From: JBGSPL01 sp964511435
Lineage (GTDB): Bacteria; Patescibacteriota; CPR2; UBA1875; CAIMLA01
Assembly (NCBI GenBank): GCA_964511435.1
Contig: CAZEFH010000003.1
Span: 1-64,000, forward strand
DNA: 64,000 bases
Reading direction: 5' to 3'
The notes below the pieces were generated by a model. The model ran no database searches and was not told where the DNA came from. It was given only the letters and a program-made list of their open reading frames with translations. Both the position numbers and the translations under genes were made by a program. Positions within the stretch are counted from its first letter, which is position 1. The number at the start of each line of letters is the position of its first letter. Shown piece after piece: positions 17,183 to 24,252 of the stretch.

Positions 17183-19471
17183 TTACTCTGCGAAACTATA
17201 TAGAGTACCACTAGCAAAAGTGTAAATCACCTTTGCAGTGTCATCTGCGTAGACTGCAGAAGCTCCGGAGAAGGTGTCGCTGAGATATTCGCCAACATAT
17301 TTACCCTCAGCATCAATACGAACGATACGTTTCTCGCTGGCTTCAGAAATGTATAGGCCAGTAGTGTCTTCATTGGTAAATACATGTGTAGCTGCTTTGA
17401 TGGTGATAGGCAGGTTGGAAAGCGAATATTCTTGTTTCTTGCCACCGAGATACTGAATAACTTCACCATTTGCCTTCATAGCGTATACGTTACTATCAAT
17501 TGCTAGTGAGATTGCGCCAGCTACGTTGCTACCATCGTTAATATATTCACCCCGGGCGGAGTAACCAGTACTAGTCTTAGTTCTTTTGTATATTTTGCCA
17601 TCACTAGTAAGGGTATATATATTAGTGGAAAAGGAGGCCATGGCAATAGCGTTTTCCATATCCCCGGCGATTGCCTGCTTTGTAAGTGTTAGATCCTTTG
17701 TATCAAATTCATAAACATTACCTTTGTCGGTATAGATTACGAGAGTTGACCGCACTGGCACAGCGGTGGCTGCAGTAATCTTGCCATCGATGCTTGGACT
17801 GTCGAGTACATTTGAACTTTCACCGCCATTGATGCTTACAGCAGCAATATTACCATTCGACTTACTTACCATATAGAGACTATCATTGACCAGATATGGC
17901 CCGAATACATTCTCGCCGACGATACTTTTTACGTCAGCCATCTTGGTGGGGTTTGCGCGTGTTATTGAGAGGACTGTATCGAGGACGCTAGTTAGCTCTT
18001 TCTCAAGGGCAATTGCCTTGTCTTTATAATTTGCGTTCTTTTCGAGGCTTCTAGCAATATCGAGAGCGTTATTTAGAGTAGTTGCAGCACCGCTGCGGTC
18101 ACCGCTATCTGCTTGACCCTTGCCGATTGTAAGCTTACTCTGAGCCTCGGTGTAACTTGCTTCAGCGAGTCTCTGGTCCTCGGCATTTTCCCGAATTCTC
18201 CAAACAGAAAAGACACTGACAACCAGTACTAGGAATACTGCCACAGCGACTATCAGCATAGACCGCTTGTTCTGATTAGTTTTTTTGAGCTTACTACTGA
18301 GGTTATCTTTGATTTTACCAGCTTTCGAAAAATCAATTTTTTCGAGCTTAAGCCACTTTGGCTTATTATCGGCTTCTTTGATTCTGATAATGTTGTTGTT
18401 TTTAGGTGCATCTTCTACATAGGTGTTGGTGTGATCATTGATTTTGAGATCATCGATAGTTTCCTTTGCGGCTTCAACCTCAACGACTTCCTTTGGCTGC
18501 TCGAAAATAACTGATGCTTCTTTTTTCTCTTTCTTCAGTTTCCCGCTCCTGGTGCCTCGAGCGACGTCGACGATAAAATCATAAGTATCAAGCGTATGGT
18601 CGTGAATCCATGGCCACATCGTGGCGGTAACGAAACCGCCAAAAGCTGCGAGTCCTTTGCGAGTATAGAAAATAGCTTTTTGGACAAATGGGGCCGATGC
18701 CTCGATAGCGGTCTCAACAGGCTTATTGGGTTCAGCAAGCCAGACCTCATCCTGTATCTCGGTCAGCGTTTCCTCGGAGGCGGCCTCCGGAGTAATGCCT
18801 TCGATGATTAACAGCGAATTGGGCTGCAGGTCGGTACTGTTCCCTTCGAGCAGGTCAGCGATATGACTAATCGCTACCTTGGGCTGGAATTCTTCCACAT
18901 AGCGCTGAAGCTCATCCTTGGAAATATGGTAAAAGACTCCAGGAGTGACAAAGACAACTTTATCTCCTTCTAGTAGATCAAAGATAACGAAGTTCTGAAA
19001 TGTGCGTAGAGGATTAATGCTGTCGCCGTTCCCGTCTTTTGGAATCAGACTGTCTTTGCCCCCACGATAAAGATGGGCTTCGACCTTGCCGGTCTGGGCA
19101 ACATAGATACCTTCGTCGTTATGGACTGCTAGGATGGCGTGGAGATTGCCCATCCAGTGGATATTGCCATTGTGAGTGGCCTCAGCGAGCTCTTCATTCA
19201 CTCTTGCGAGAGCCGCTTCAAAGCTAGCGGAGGCGTCTTTGGTTAGGTCCTGATAATATTCGCCATGAAAAGCATCGATGATAAGCTCAGCGATTTCTTC
19301 GGCGCTCTCGGACGCAGCATTGACATTTACTAGGGCGTAAATCGAGCCATGGCCACGTTCATCTATATCGGCGGGGATGTGTTCATAGCTAGTAGCGATG
19401 CCTTGGTGTCGGCGACTACGCTTCGACTCGCTCAAAAGTTTTGCGGTTCTCGCAATGATTTTTTTCTGCAT
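17183..19471 (-). CDS. PP2C-like phosphatase domain membrane protein with repeat-rich C-terminal half
   Basis: A 762-residue single-pass membrane protein. Residues about 15-235 resemble a PPM/PP2C fold (HGSIYALVNVNAASESAEEIAELI, HAILAVHNDEGIYVAQTGKVEAHLYR, GDKVVFVTPGVF), but the usual Asp-rich metal motifs are weak, so catalysis is uncertain. A charged linker leads to one transmembrane helix at about 405-427 (MLIVAVAVFLVLVVSVFSVW). Beyond it are a coiled-coil-like stretch and repeats such as SLYMVSKSNGNIAAVSINGG and VYEFDTKDLTLTKQ, suggesting a beta-propeller outside the cell. The overall layout suggests coupling of an external sensor to an internal phosphatase-like domain. Confidence 0.7.
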   Translation of the reverse strand: MQKKIIARTAKLLSESKRSRRHQGIATSYEHIPADIDERGHGSIYALVNVNAASESAEEIAELIIDAFHGEYYQDLTKDASASFEAALARVNEELAEATHNGNIHWMGNLHAILAVHNDEGIYVAQTGKVEAHLYRGGKDSLIPKDGNGDSINPLRTFQNFVIFDLLEGDKVVFVTPGVFYHISKDELQRYVEEFQPKVAISHIADLLEGNSTDLQPNSLLIIEGITPEAASEETLTEIQDEVWLAEPNKPVETAIEASAPFVQKAIFYTRKGLAAFGGFVTATMWPWIHDHTLDTYDFIVDVARGTRSGKLKKEKKEASVIFEQPKEVVEVEAAKETIDDLKINDHTNTYVEDAPKNNNIIRIKEADNKPKWLKLEKIDFSKAGKIKDNLSSKLKKTNQNKRSMLIVAVAVFLVLVVSVFSVWRIRENAEDQRLAEASYTEAQSKLTIGKGQADSGDRSGAATTLNNALDIARSLEKNANYKDKAIALEKELTSVLDTVLSITRANPTKMADVKSIVGENVFGPYLVNDSLYMVSKSNGNIAAVSINGGESSNVLDSPSIDGKITAATAVPVRSTLVIYTDKGNVYEFDTKDLTLTKQAIAGDMENAIAMASFSTNIYTLTSDGKIYKRTKTSTGYSARGEYINDGSNVAGAISLAIDSNVYAMKANGEVIQYLGGKKQEYSLSNLPITIKAATHVFTNEDTTGLYISEASEKRIVRIDAEGKYVGEYLSDTFSGASAVYADDTAKVIYTFASGTLYSFAE

Positions 19472-19547
19472 TTATTAGGCCTTAATACTTAGGAAACTAT
19501 AACACTTTCTGCTATCGTTGGCAAATATTTCGATTGCTATATTTTCC

Positions 19548-19575
19548 TTGTAATGGAGAAGAAAAAGTGTAAGAT
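19548..19575 (+). promoter_or_regulatory. promoter of the 305-aa cassette operon
   Basis: TTGTAA (19548-19553), 16-nt spacer, TAAGAT (19570-19575). It gives a ~75-nt leader before the ATG at 19656. Confidence 0.5.
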
Positions 19576-19655
19576 AGTGTCATGTTTCTCACGTAGAAAT
19601 GCACCGCGTCTACGGACGCTACATCATCCAACTACTGTAGAGGGGTAGGATCATC

Positions 19656-20573
19656 ATGTATAACGGACACCGCATGGTTTGTGAGGATGGTTGGTACGTC
19701 CAGACAGGCCGGGATGGAGTCCGGTTTGGTTATGGCGACCCTGTTCTCGACGAAGAGGATTCCATCTTGCTCGTGCCATTTCTGGTCGAGTTGTTCGTCC
19801 TCAGGCAGGACTACGTCAGGGACTTCCTCGATGCCACCAGTACTGCGAACCACGATGACTATGTTCTGCATCGACTCGTCCTGAGTCGACAGACAAGAGG
19901 AAGTCATCCCTATCACTATCTTGTGATTCAGAGGACGCGCGGAGAGGACTACCTCTTCGGTTTTACGGGCTCTGAATCTCGCAAGCTTAAGGAGGGACGC
20001 GATCGGTGTATCGTGATTCCGGGGAAGGCGTTGAAGCAGATCGCTGCCTCTGGATCTCGCTTGATTCAGGGGATTGGCTACAGGGCCACTATCGACGATG
20101 TCGACTGGAGGCTTTACGGTCATCTCCTGGTATCTAGTCCTGACGAAGGTCCTCGCAGGCCGGGACGAGTCCGGTTCTACCTGAATGATCACTCGGTGGT
20201 CATCAAGACGAAGCCGGATGGTCCTTGGCCGGAGCTGTGGCTGGCTGACAAAGAGGTTCTGCTTCGGGTCTTCCACGACTTCTCTCATCTTGGGGGCGCT
20301 GACAGCGTGAAGATCAGTGAGGTCTGGGACTCCGATAGCTTGCCAGTCACCTATTCGTATGTCATCAAGGGCTTCGGTGGCGAGTTCACACTCGAGCTCA
20401 GTGCAGTCATCCAGGAGGAGAGCGTCAGAAGCGCTATTATCCAGGGGGACTATGAGCTCTTTGATCACCTTGAGAATCTTCTCGAGATGTTCTGGGATCT
20501 CAGCTGCTACTCAGATGACTACAGCTTCAGCGACTACGATGACGACGACGGAGATGTCAGGTCACAGATCTAG
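19656..20573 (+). CDS. unrecognised 305-residue acidic protein (GC-rich cassette)
   Basis: Not assigned to any family. The protein is soluble, without signal peptide or membrane segment, and ends in a very acidic tail (SDYDDDDGDVRSQI). A GAGGGG Shine-Dalgarno precedes the ATG, and a 42-aa and a 78-aa gene follow with short gaps and their own Shine-Dalgarno sites, before one terminator at 20996. Codons mostly end in G or C, in contrast to the genes on both sides. A 278-codon open frame lies antisense to it (19632-20468). The plus frame is preferred because of the Shine-Dalgarno site, the promoter and the operon continuity. Confidence 0.65.
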   Translation: MYNGHRMVCEDGWYVQTGRDGVRFGYGDPVLDEEDSILLVPFLVELFVLRQDYVRDFLDATSTANHDDYVLHRLVLSRQTRGSHPYHYLVIQRTRGEDYLFGFTGSESRKLKEGRDRCIVIPGKALKQIAASGSRLIQGIGYRATIDDVDWRLYGHLLVSSPDEGPRRPGRVRFYLNDHSVVIKTKPDGPWPELWLADKEVLLRVFHDFSHLGGADSVKISEVWDSDSLPVTYSYVIKGFGGEFTLELSAVIQEESVRSAIIQGDYELFDHLENLLEMFWDLSCYSDDYSFSDYDDDDGDVRSQI

Positions 20574-20582
20574 GGAGGAGCT

Positions 20583-20711
20583 ATGACTGAGCAGGCCGCG
20601 AACACTATCGGCTACATCGTCCTCGGTGGTTTGGGAGTCTTGCTCCTCTTGATGGCTGCGGTCTTCAAGGTCGGCAAGGGTGCCCAGAAGTTCTACAAGA
20701 ATCTCGACTGA
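20583..20711 (+). CDS. 42-residue single-pass membrane protein
   Basis: A small protein, MTEQAANTIGYIVLGG then LGVLLLLMAAVF as one transmembrane helix, ending with a basic tail (KVGKGAQKFYKNLD). GGGAGG lies 5 nt before the ATG. It lies between the 305-aa gene (gap 9 nt) and the 78-aa gene (gap 11 nt) in the same GC-rich operon. The size and topology resemble small regulatory membrane peptides or holin-like proteins; no function can be assigned. Confidence 0.6.
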   Translation: MTEQAANTIGYIVLGGLGVLLLLMAAVFKVGKGAQKFYKNLD

Positions 20712-20722
20712 GAGGGGGAGAC

Positions 20723-20959
20723 ATGTTCGTTTCGAATGGAGCAGCAACCACGATCGTTGTTGCTGCGGTTGTCGGTCTGGTGCTTCTAAGCTCGGCCATC
20801 CTCAAGGGTGTTTTCTGGGAAGAGAACATCGAGGAGCTCACGGGTGAGTCCCCGACTCAGCGCCATGGCGCCCAGGAGGAGATCGATCTGGGTCAGGCCT
20901 TCGCCGTCGAGAATGGCCGCGACCCAATCATCACGACCCCAGCCCTGCCCTGGCAGTAG
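20723..20959 (+). CDS. 78-residue membrane-anchored protein
   Basis: Third gene of the GC-rich operon. An N-terminal transmembrane helix (ATTIVVAAVVGLVLLSSAIL) is followed by a hydrophilic C-terminal part (EENIEELTGESPTQRHGAQEE) ending TTPALPWQ. GAGGGGGAG precedes the ATG. Like the 42-aa protein it has no recognised family. The pair of small membrane proteins behind a large soluble acidic one suggests a membrane-associated complex, but this is inference from gene order only. Confidence 0.6.
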   Translation: MFVSNGAATTIVVAAVVGLVLLSSAILKGVFWEENIEELTGESPTQRHGAQEEIDLGQAFAVENGRDPIITTPALPWQ

Positions 20960-20995
20960 TTCGTGCCTTTCCTGGGAACAGGGAAAGTATTACGG

Positions 20996-21034
20996 AACCG
21001 GCCAGTCGCGTACCAGCGACGGGCCGGTTTTTCG
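20996..21034 (+). terminator. intrinsic terminator of the 305-aa cassette operon
   Basis: AACCGGCC and GGGCCGGTT arms enclosing an inner GTCGC/GCGAC hairpin, followed by TTTTTCGTTT. Confidence 0.85.
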
Positions 21035-21079
21035 TTTGTCTACTAGAATCATATTTTTAGATAAATTAGTATACAGAGT

Positions 21080-21328
21080 ATGTATACAGAAATTAATGAA
21101 ACTGTGAAAATGCTAGCACTTTTTAACAACGGAAGTGTTATTCCGCAGAAATTCCGCTGGCACAACCGTGACTATGTCGTGAAAGAGGTTAGTCTGGCAT
21201 ACCAGCAGCGTGAGGGTCGCTCTGTTAATTATTATTTCAGTATCGAGACCACGGATGGTGGTGTTTTTAAAATCTGTTATAACGATGAAGGTTTGGATTG
21301 GAAACTACTCGAGATTTGGAATCAGTAA
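21080..21328 (+). CDS. DUF6504-like small protein next to dinB
   Basis: An 82-residue protein with a pattern like the DUF6504 group: PQKFRWHNRDYVVKEV, then YYFSIETTDGGVFKICYND and a final WKLLEIWNQ (W/R-Y-V-V ... DG-F-L ... W-L). Members of that group are commonly found beside Y-family polymerase genes, and here dinB follows at 21898, separated only by a GC-rich cassette. The start could be ATG 21080 or ATG 21107; the first is used. A GTATAC...GTATAC inverted repeat spans the start region. Role unknown, perhaps an accessory to translesion synthesis. Confidence 0.6.
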   Translation: MYTEINETVKMLALFNNGSVIPQKFRWHNRDYVVKEVSLAYQQREGRSVNYYFSIETTDGGVFKICYNDEGLDWKLLEIWNQ

Positions 21329-21335
21329 TACTGTA

Positions 21336-21364
21336 TTGAAAGAGTGGTAATTTTAAGGTAAAAT
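21336..21364 (+). promoter_or_regulatory. promoter of the 135-aa cassette
   Basis: TTGAAA (21336-21341), 17-nt spacer, TAAAAT (21359-21364). Confidence 0.6.
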
Positions 21365-21403
21365 GCCAGCGTCAGTCCATAGATCGAAGGGTGGTGAAGT
21401 GAT

Positions 21404-21811
21404 ATGTCTAGAATTATCGGAGACCTCCGTCTCCCGGTACGGCGTATCCGCTACTATCCTGAAGCTAGGGCAGAAGTGGTTATTGCCTACCCTAGTCGAG
21501 TGCGGGAGTGGGTTCCGGGCGAGAAAGTCACCTTCTGGGCAGAGTATTCTCGGAGCAGGAGGCGTCGGGGGTCGTTCTATGTTGCTCGCGATGAGCACGA
21601 CGCCATGATCACGAGTGCCGTGGTGGTCCCCAACATCCGTGAGTTTACCTACGTGGTAACTGTGTCGAAGCTTTTCGGCACTGTTGGGATGGGGACGGCT
21701 GAGGTCATCAAGTTCTATGAGAATCAGTTCTCAGGTGACCGGCAGGCTAAGGTGTCGCAGTTCGGCCTTCTCGTTCTCGAGTTTCGGATTGTGGATAGCC
21801 GCTACCTCTAG
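21404..21811 (+). CDS. unrecognised 135-residue protein (GC-rich cassette)
   Basis: Hypothetical protein, basic N-terminus (MSRIIGDLRLPVRRIRYYPEARAEVV), then a beta-rich look (EKVTFWAEYSRSRRRRGSFYVARDEHD, REFTYVVTVSKLFG) and a hydrophobic end (FGLLVLEFRIVDSRYL). No signal peptide. Codon use is GC-ending, unlike dinB and the DUF6504-like gene that flank it. It has its own promoter and a 14-bp terminal hairpin, so it is a self-contained unit inserted between two genes that normally neighbour each other. Confidence 0.6.
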   Translation: MSRIIGDLRLPVRRIRYYPEARAEVVIAYPSRVREWVPGEKVTFWAEYSRSRRRRGSFYVARDEHDAMITSAVVVPNIREFTYVVTVSKLFGTVGMGTAEVIKFYENQFSGDRQAKVSQFGLLVLEFRIVDSRYL

Positions 21812-21837
21812 TGGGGCCCCGCTGGGGCCCCACTAGA
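21807..21837 (+). terminator. perfect 14-bp hairpin ending the 135-aa cassette
   Basis: TCTAGTGGGGCCCC, loop GCT, GGGGCCCCACTAGA. The stop codon is within the first arm. No U-tract follows. Confidence 0.55.
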
Positions 21838-21866
21838 GAAAGAGAAGCTATAATCTGTATACTACT

Positions 21867-21891
21867 ATTGTACACCAATCGGGTGTACAAT
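21867..21891. promoter_or_regulatory. dinB operator candidate overlapping the -10
   Basis: Perfect 10-bp inverted repeat ATTGTACACC-(5)-GGTGTACAAT. Its right arm contains TACAAT (21886-21891), which ends exactly 6 nt before the dinB ATG and so is the likely -10 of a leaderless promoter. A repressor bound here would block transcription, as LexA does at SOS genes elsewhere. The sequence is not one of the LexA boxes known to me. Confidence 0.6.
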
Positions 21892-21897
21892 TTTTAT

Positions 21898-23109
21898 ATG
21901 CGTAAGATTCTTCACATTGATATGAATAGTTACTTTGCTACAGTCGAACAGCAGGCTAATCCTAAGCTTCGTGGCAAGCCAGTGGCTGTCCTTGGAAGCA
22001 AGGCGAAGCGGAGCATTATTGTAGCTGCAAGTATCGAGGCGAAGAAATATGGCGTCAAAACTGGCACCAGGATAGAGGAGGCACCCAGGCTATGCCCGGA
22101 GATTATCTTTGTGCATGGAGAACCGCGTAAGTATTCTTGGGTAACGAAGAAATTTATTGAAATATTCGAAGACTACACTGACAAAGTGGAGATATTTTCG
22201 ATTGATGAGTGTTTCCTCGATGTCACCGCCACAGAGCGTATTTATGGTGGGGCGGAGAGAATCGCTCGTGAGATTAAGCGGCGAATTCGCGAAGAAATTG
22301 GCCAGAATATTTCTTGTTCTGTTGGTATTGCGCAGAACAAATTCCTGGCAAAGCTCGGTAGTGACATGCAGAAACCGGATGGACTAACGATATTTACATC
22401 AGAAAATACTGACAAAATCCTGCTTACAACACCGCTACGAGATTTTTGTGGCATTGGTAGTCGAATCCACGCGCGACTTGGTGCTCTCGGCATTGAAACC
22501 GTAGAAGAGCTTCGAAAATACCCGAATAATTTACTAGCGAAAGAATTCGGTATAGCGACGGGAGAAAAACTGAAGCGAATGTCGTATGGGATGGATAACT
22601 CTCCAGTGACTAGCTGGCACGAGCGGGCTGATGCGAAATCTTATGGCCACTCAAGAACGCTGAATAAAAATATCACCGACCGAGAGGAAATTAAAAAGCA
22701 TATCCTGTTACTATCCGAGAAGATAGCCTCAAGGATGCGCAAAGACGGGATGATGGGGCGTGAGATCGGTCTCTGGCTACGTTATGGTGATTTCGGGGGT
22801 ACTGGTGAGAGACATCGTGGTAGTCAGTGGACGCACGACGGTCTGGAAATCTATGAATCTGCGGTTCGGATTTTGAGTAAGATATCTTTACGTGCGCCAG
22901 TTAGGGCAATCGGAGTCTATGTTGCCGGGATCCAAAATGAGAAGAATGTTCCACGCAGTCTGTTACTTGCCGATAAAACTAATGACAAGATTCTGGCGGC
23001 AATGGATGCGGTCAATGGTCGTTTTGGTGAAACTGTCTTGACCAGAGCTCGTCTGGCTGGGACGAAGATCAAAGAAGTGGTTTCGGGGATGGGAAGGGAT
23101 AAATTTTGA
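21898..23109 (+). CDS. dinB: DNA polymerase IV (Y-family)
   Basis: Translesion DNA polymerase, 403 residues. Catalytic motifs are HIDMNSYFATVEQ (first Asp), IFSIDECFLDVT (SIDE Asp-Glu) and SVGIAQNKFLAKLGSD. The little-finger domain follows (SYGHSRTLNKNITDREE...). The long frame from 21811 is rejected because it reads through the cassette hairpin. ATG 21898 gives the standard start MRKILHIDMNS and has TACAAT 6 nt upstream. A perfect inverted repeat over the -10 suggests damage-dependent control. A DUF6504-like gene lies upstream. Confidence 0.96.
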   Translation: MRKILHIDMNSYFATVEQQANPKLRGKPVAVLGSKAKRSIIVAASIEAKKYGVKTGTRIEEAPRLCPEIIFVHGEPRKYSWVTKKFIEIFEDYTDKVEIFSIDECFLDVTATERIYGGAERIAREIKRRIREEIGQNISCSVGIAQNKFLAKLGSDMQKPDGLTIFTSENTDKILLTTPLRDFCGIGSRIHARLGALGIETVEELRKYPNNLLAKEFGIATGEKLKRMSYGMDNSPVTSWHERADAKSYGHSRTLNKNITDREEIKKHILLLSEKIASRMRKDGMMGREIGLWLRYGDFGGTGERHRGSQWTHDGLEIYESAVRILSKISLRAPVRAIGVYVAGIQNEKNVPRSLLLADKTNDKILAAMDAVNGRFGETVLTRARLAGTKIKEVVSGMGRDKF

Positions 23110-23112
23110 GGT

Positions 23113-23141
23113 TGACACATCTAGTCTAGAATAATATATTT
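23113..23141 (+). promoter_or_regulatory. promoter of structured RNA 1
   Basis: TTGACA (23113-23118), 17-nt spacer, TATATT (23136-23141), starting 3 nt after the dinB stop codon. Predicted start of transcription near 23148. Confidence 0.7.
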
Positions 23142-23147
23142 TAGCTA

Positions 23148-23678
23148 CGCTGAAAGGCTCCTTTACTCGGGAGGGGCCAGATTAAGCTGAAAGCGCAGCA
23201 CCTGACCGTTCCATCCCTTCCTTGCGATGCACACGCGTAGTAAGTGACCCGGGTGAACGTGCTGGAAAATGTTGATAGTTGCAAGGTCAACGTCTGTCCC
23301 GAGTAGGCGGGTTCCTTGCAGAATAGACCTGTGCAGGGTAGTAGGCGGTGGTAACGAACGTTGTGGCCACGCAAACTGAGGGAGATTACCCATCCCGGTA
23401 ATCCCTACCTCTACTGCATACAGGTTTAGTCTCGGTGGGAGTTTGTAGCTCCTTGTACACACCGTACCGAGGCGGGCCATCTGGAGAGCCTCCGAGTGTC
23501 GTTTCCTCGGGAATTCCAGCCGTGTCGGTTACTTCCGACACGTTTCCCTCGTCCGAAAGGACGGTCTCCCATGCGCAAGTGAAGCACTGGAGAGTCACGG
23601 GGGAATGCCGGCAGAGATTGTCGACCGTTAGAAATGGTCGACTTACCCGTACTTAGGGCCTGCCGGCCTCTTCTTTTA
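23148..23678 (+). ncRNA. large structured RNA 1, no known family recognised
   Basis: About 530 GC-rich bases with no credible reading frame and many perfect helices: GGGAGATTACC/GGTAATCCC (about 23380-23407), CTCGGT..ACCGAG (about 23430-23471), CGTGTCGG/CCGACACG (about 23518-23542), CGTCC-GAAA-GGACG with a GNRA loop (about 23548-23562), and a terminal 8-bp stem GCCGGCAG (23607-23614) / CTGCCGGC (23660-23667) that encloses GTCGACC/GGTCGAC and is followed by CTCTTCTTTT. It lacks RNase P, group I, group II, rRNA and SRP core motifs. Promoter and terminator frame it exactly, so an independent transcript is likely. The class is unknown. Confidence 0.6.
23607..23678 (+). terminator. terminal stem and U-tract of structured RNA 1
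   Basis: GCCGGCAG/CTGCCGGC outer stem, inner GTCGACC/GGTCGAC hairpin, then CTCTTCTTTTATT. Confidence 0.7.
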
Positions 23679-23707
23679 TTGACAACAAGCTAAATGTTTG
23701 ATAATAT
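23679..23707 (+). promoter_or_regulatory. promoter of structured RNA 2
   Basis: TTGACA (23679-23684), 17-nt spacer, TAATAT (23702-23707), immediately after the U-tract of RNA 1. Predicted start near 23714. Confidence 0.7.
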
Positions 23708-23713
23708 CTCATA

Positions 23714-24252
23714 TCGGTATGCCCACTAGGTGTGCCATTTTACATGTCAGCGAAAGCTCAAGCCGATGTTAGTAGTCGGCAAGCACCGTACCGAAAAGGC
23801 CCGCTACAAGGTGGTGATGAATGCTCTGAGAGTGCTCTCGGTTCATTTGACACCATTAGGGTACTGCCGACCTTGAGGGGGAGGAGATAGTACGGGGGAG
23901 TATAGGTGAGAATCCTATCGCTGACGCCAAATACTCTACGCCAGATGGCGTTGTACCACATATTTACCCCAAACCCATGGGAACATACCATGGATGATGG
24001 GACTACCACCCCCAGCAATTCCTGAAGAGTAAAGGGCATAGCTGCAGAATGTAGCGAACCCGGGTGGTAGTATGAGTGTCCTCAACCGGCGCAAGCCGTG
24101 AGGACCTGCCTACCGAGGGCTTCGGCATCTCGGTGGCAAGGTGCGAACCACGTCCAGTGAAGATTCGCACCTGGCCCCTGCGGGCCTTCGTAGCGTCCCT
24201 CCAAGTCAGAGCGGAGACGTTGCGAAGGTCCAACGGGGCCTTTCGCTTTTAT
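23714..24252 (+). ncRNA. large structured RNA 2, no known family recognised
   Basis: A second GC-rich segment of about 540 nt without a credible frame. Visible helices: AGC-GAAA-GCT, long-range GTCGGCA/TGCCGAC (about 23777-23862), ATAGG/CCTAT, ACGCCA/TGGCGT, ACTACCACCC/GGGTGGTAGT (about 24002-24072), GTCCTC..GAGGAC capped by CGGC-GCAA-GCCG (about 24078-24104), ACCGAG/CTCGGT with a TTCG loop (about 24112-24135) and GGTGCGAA/TTCGCACC (about 24140-24171). It ends at GCGAAGGTCC/GGGGCCTTTCGC with a T-run whose end overlaps the stop codon of the convergent methyltransferase gene. The architecture parallels RNA 1, but no shared primary sequence was seen by eye. Confidence 0.6.
24222..24252 (+). terminator. 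terminator of structured RNA 2
   Basis: GCGAAGGTCC, AAC loop, GGGGCCTTTCGC, then TTTT (pairing includes wobble). Confidence 0.8.

Noticed and set aside
19632..20468. 278-codon open frame on the minus strand
   Set aside because: It lies fully antisense to the 305-codon plus frame, which has a Shine-Dalgarno site, a promoter and downstream co-oriented genes; the minus frame has none and is low-complexity.
23148..24252. RNase P RNA, group I or group II intron, rRNA or SRP RNA
   Set aside because: The expected core sequences (GAGGAAAGTCC and ACAGAAA; group I P/Q/R/S; group II domain V with AGC triad; rRNA landmarks) were looked for and not found. A covariance search is still needed.
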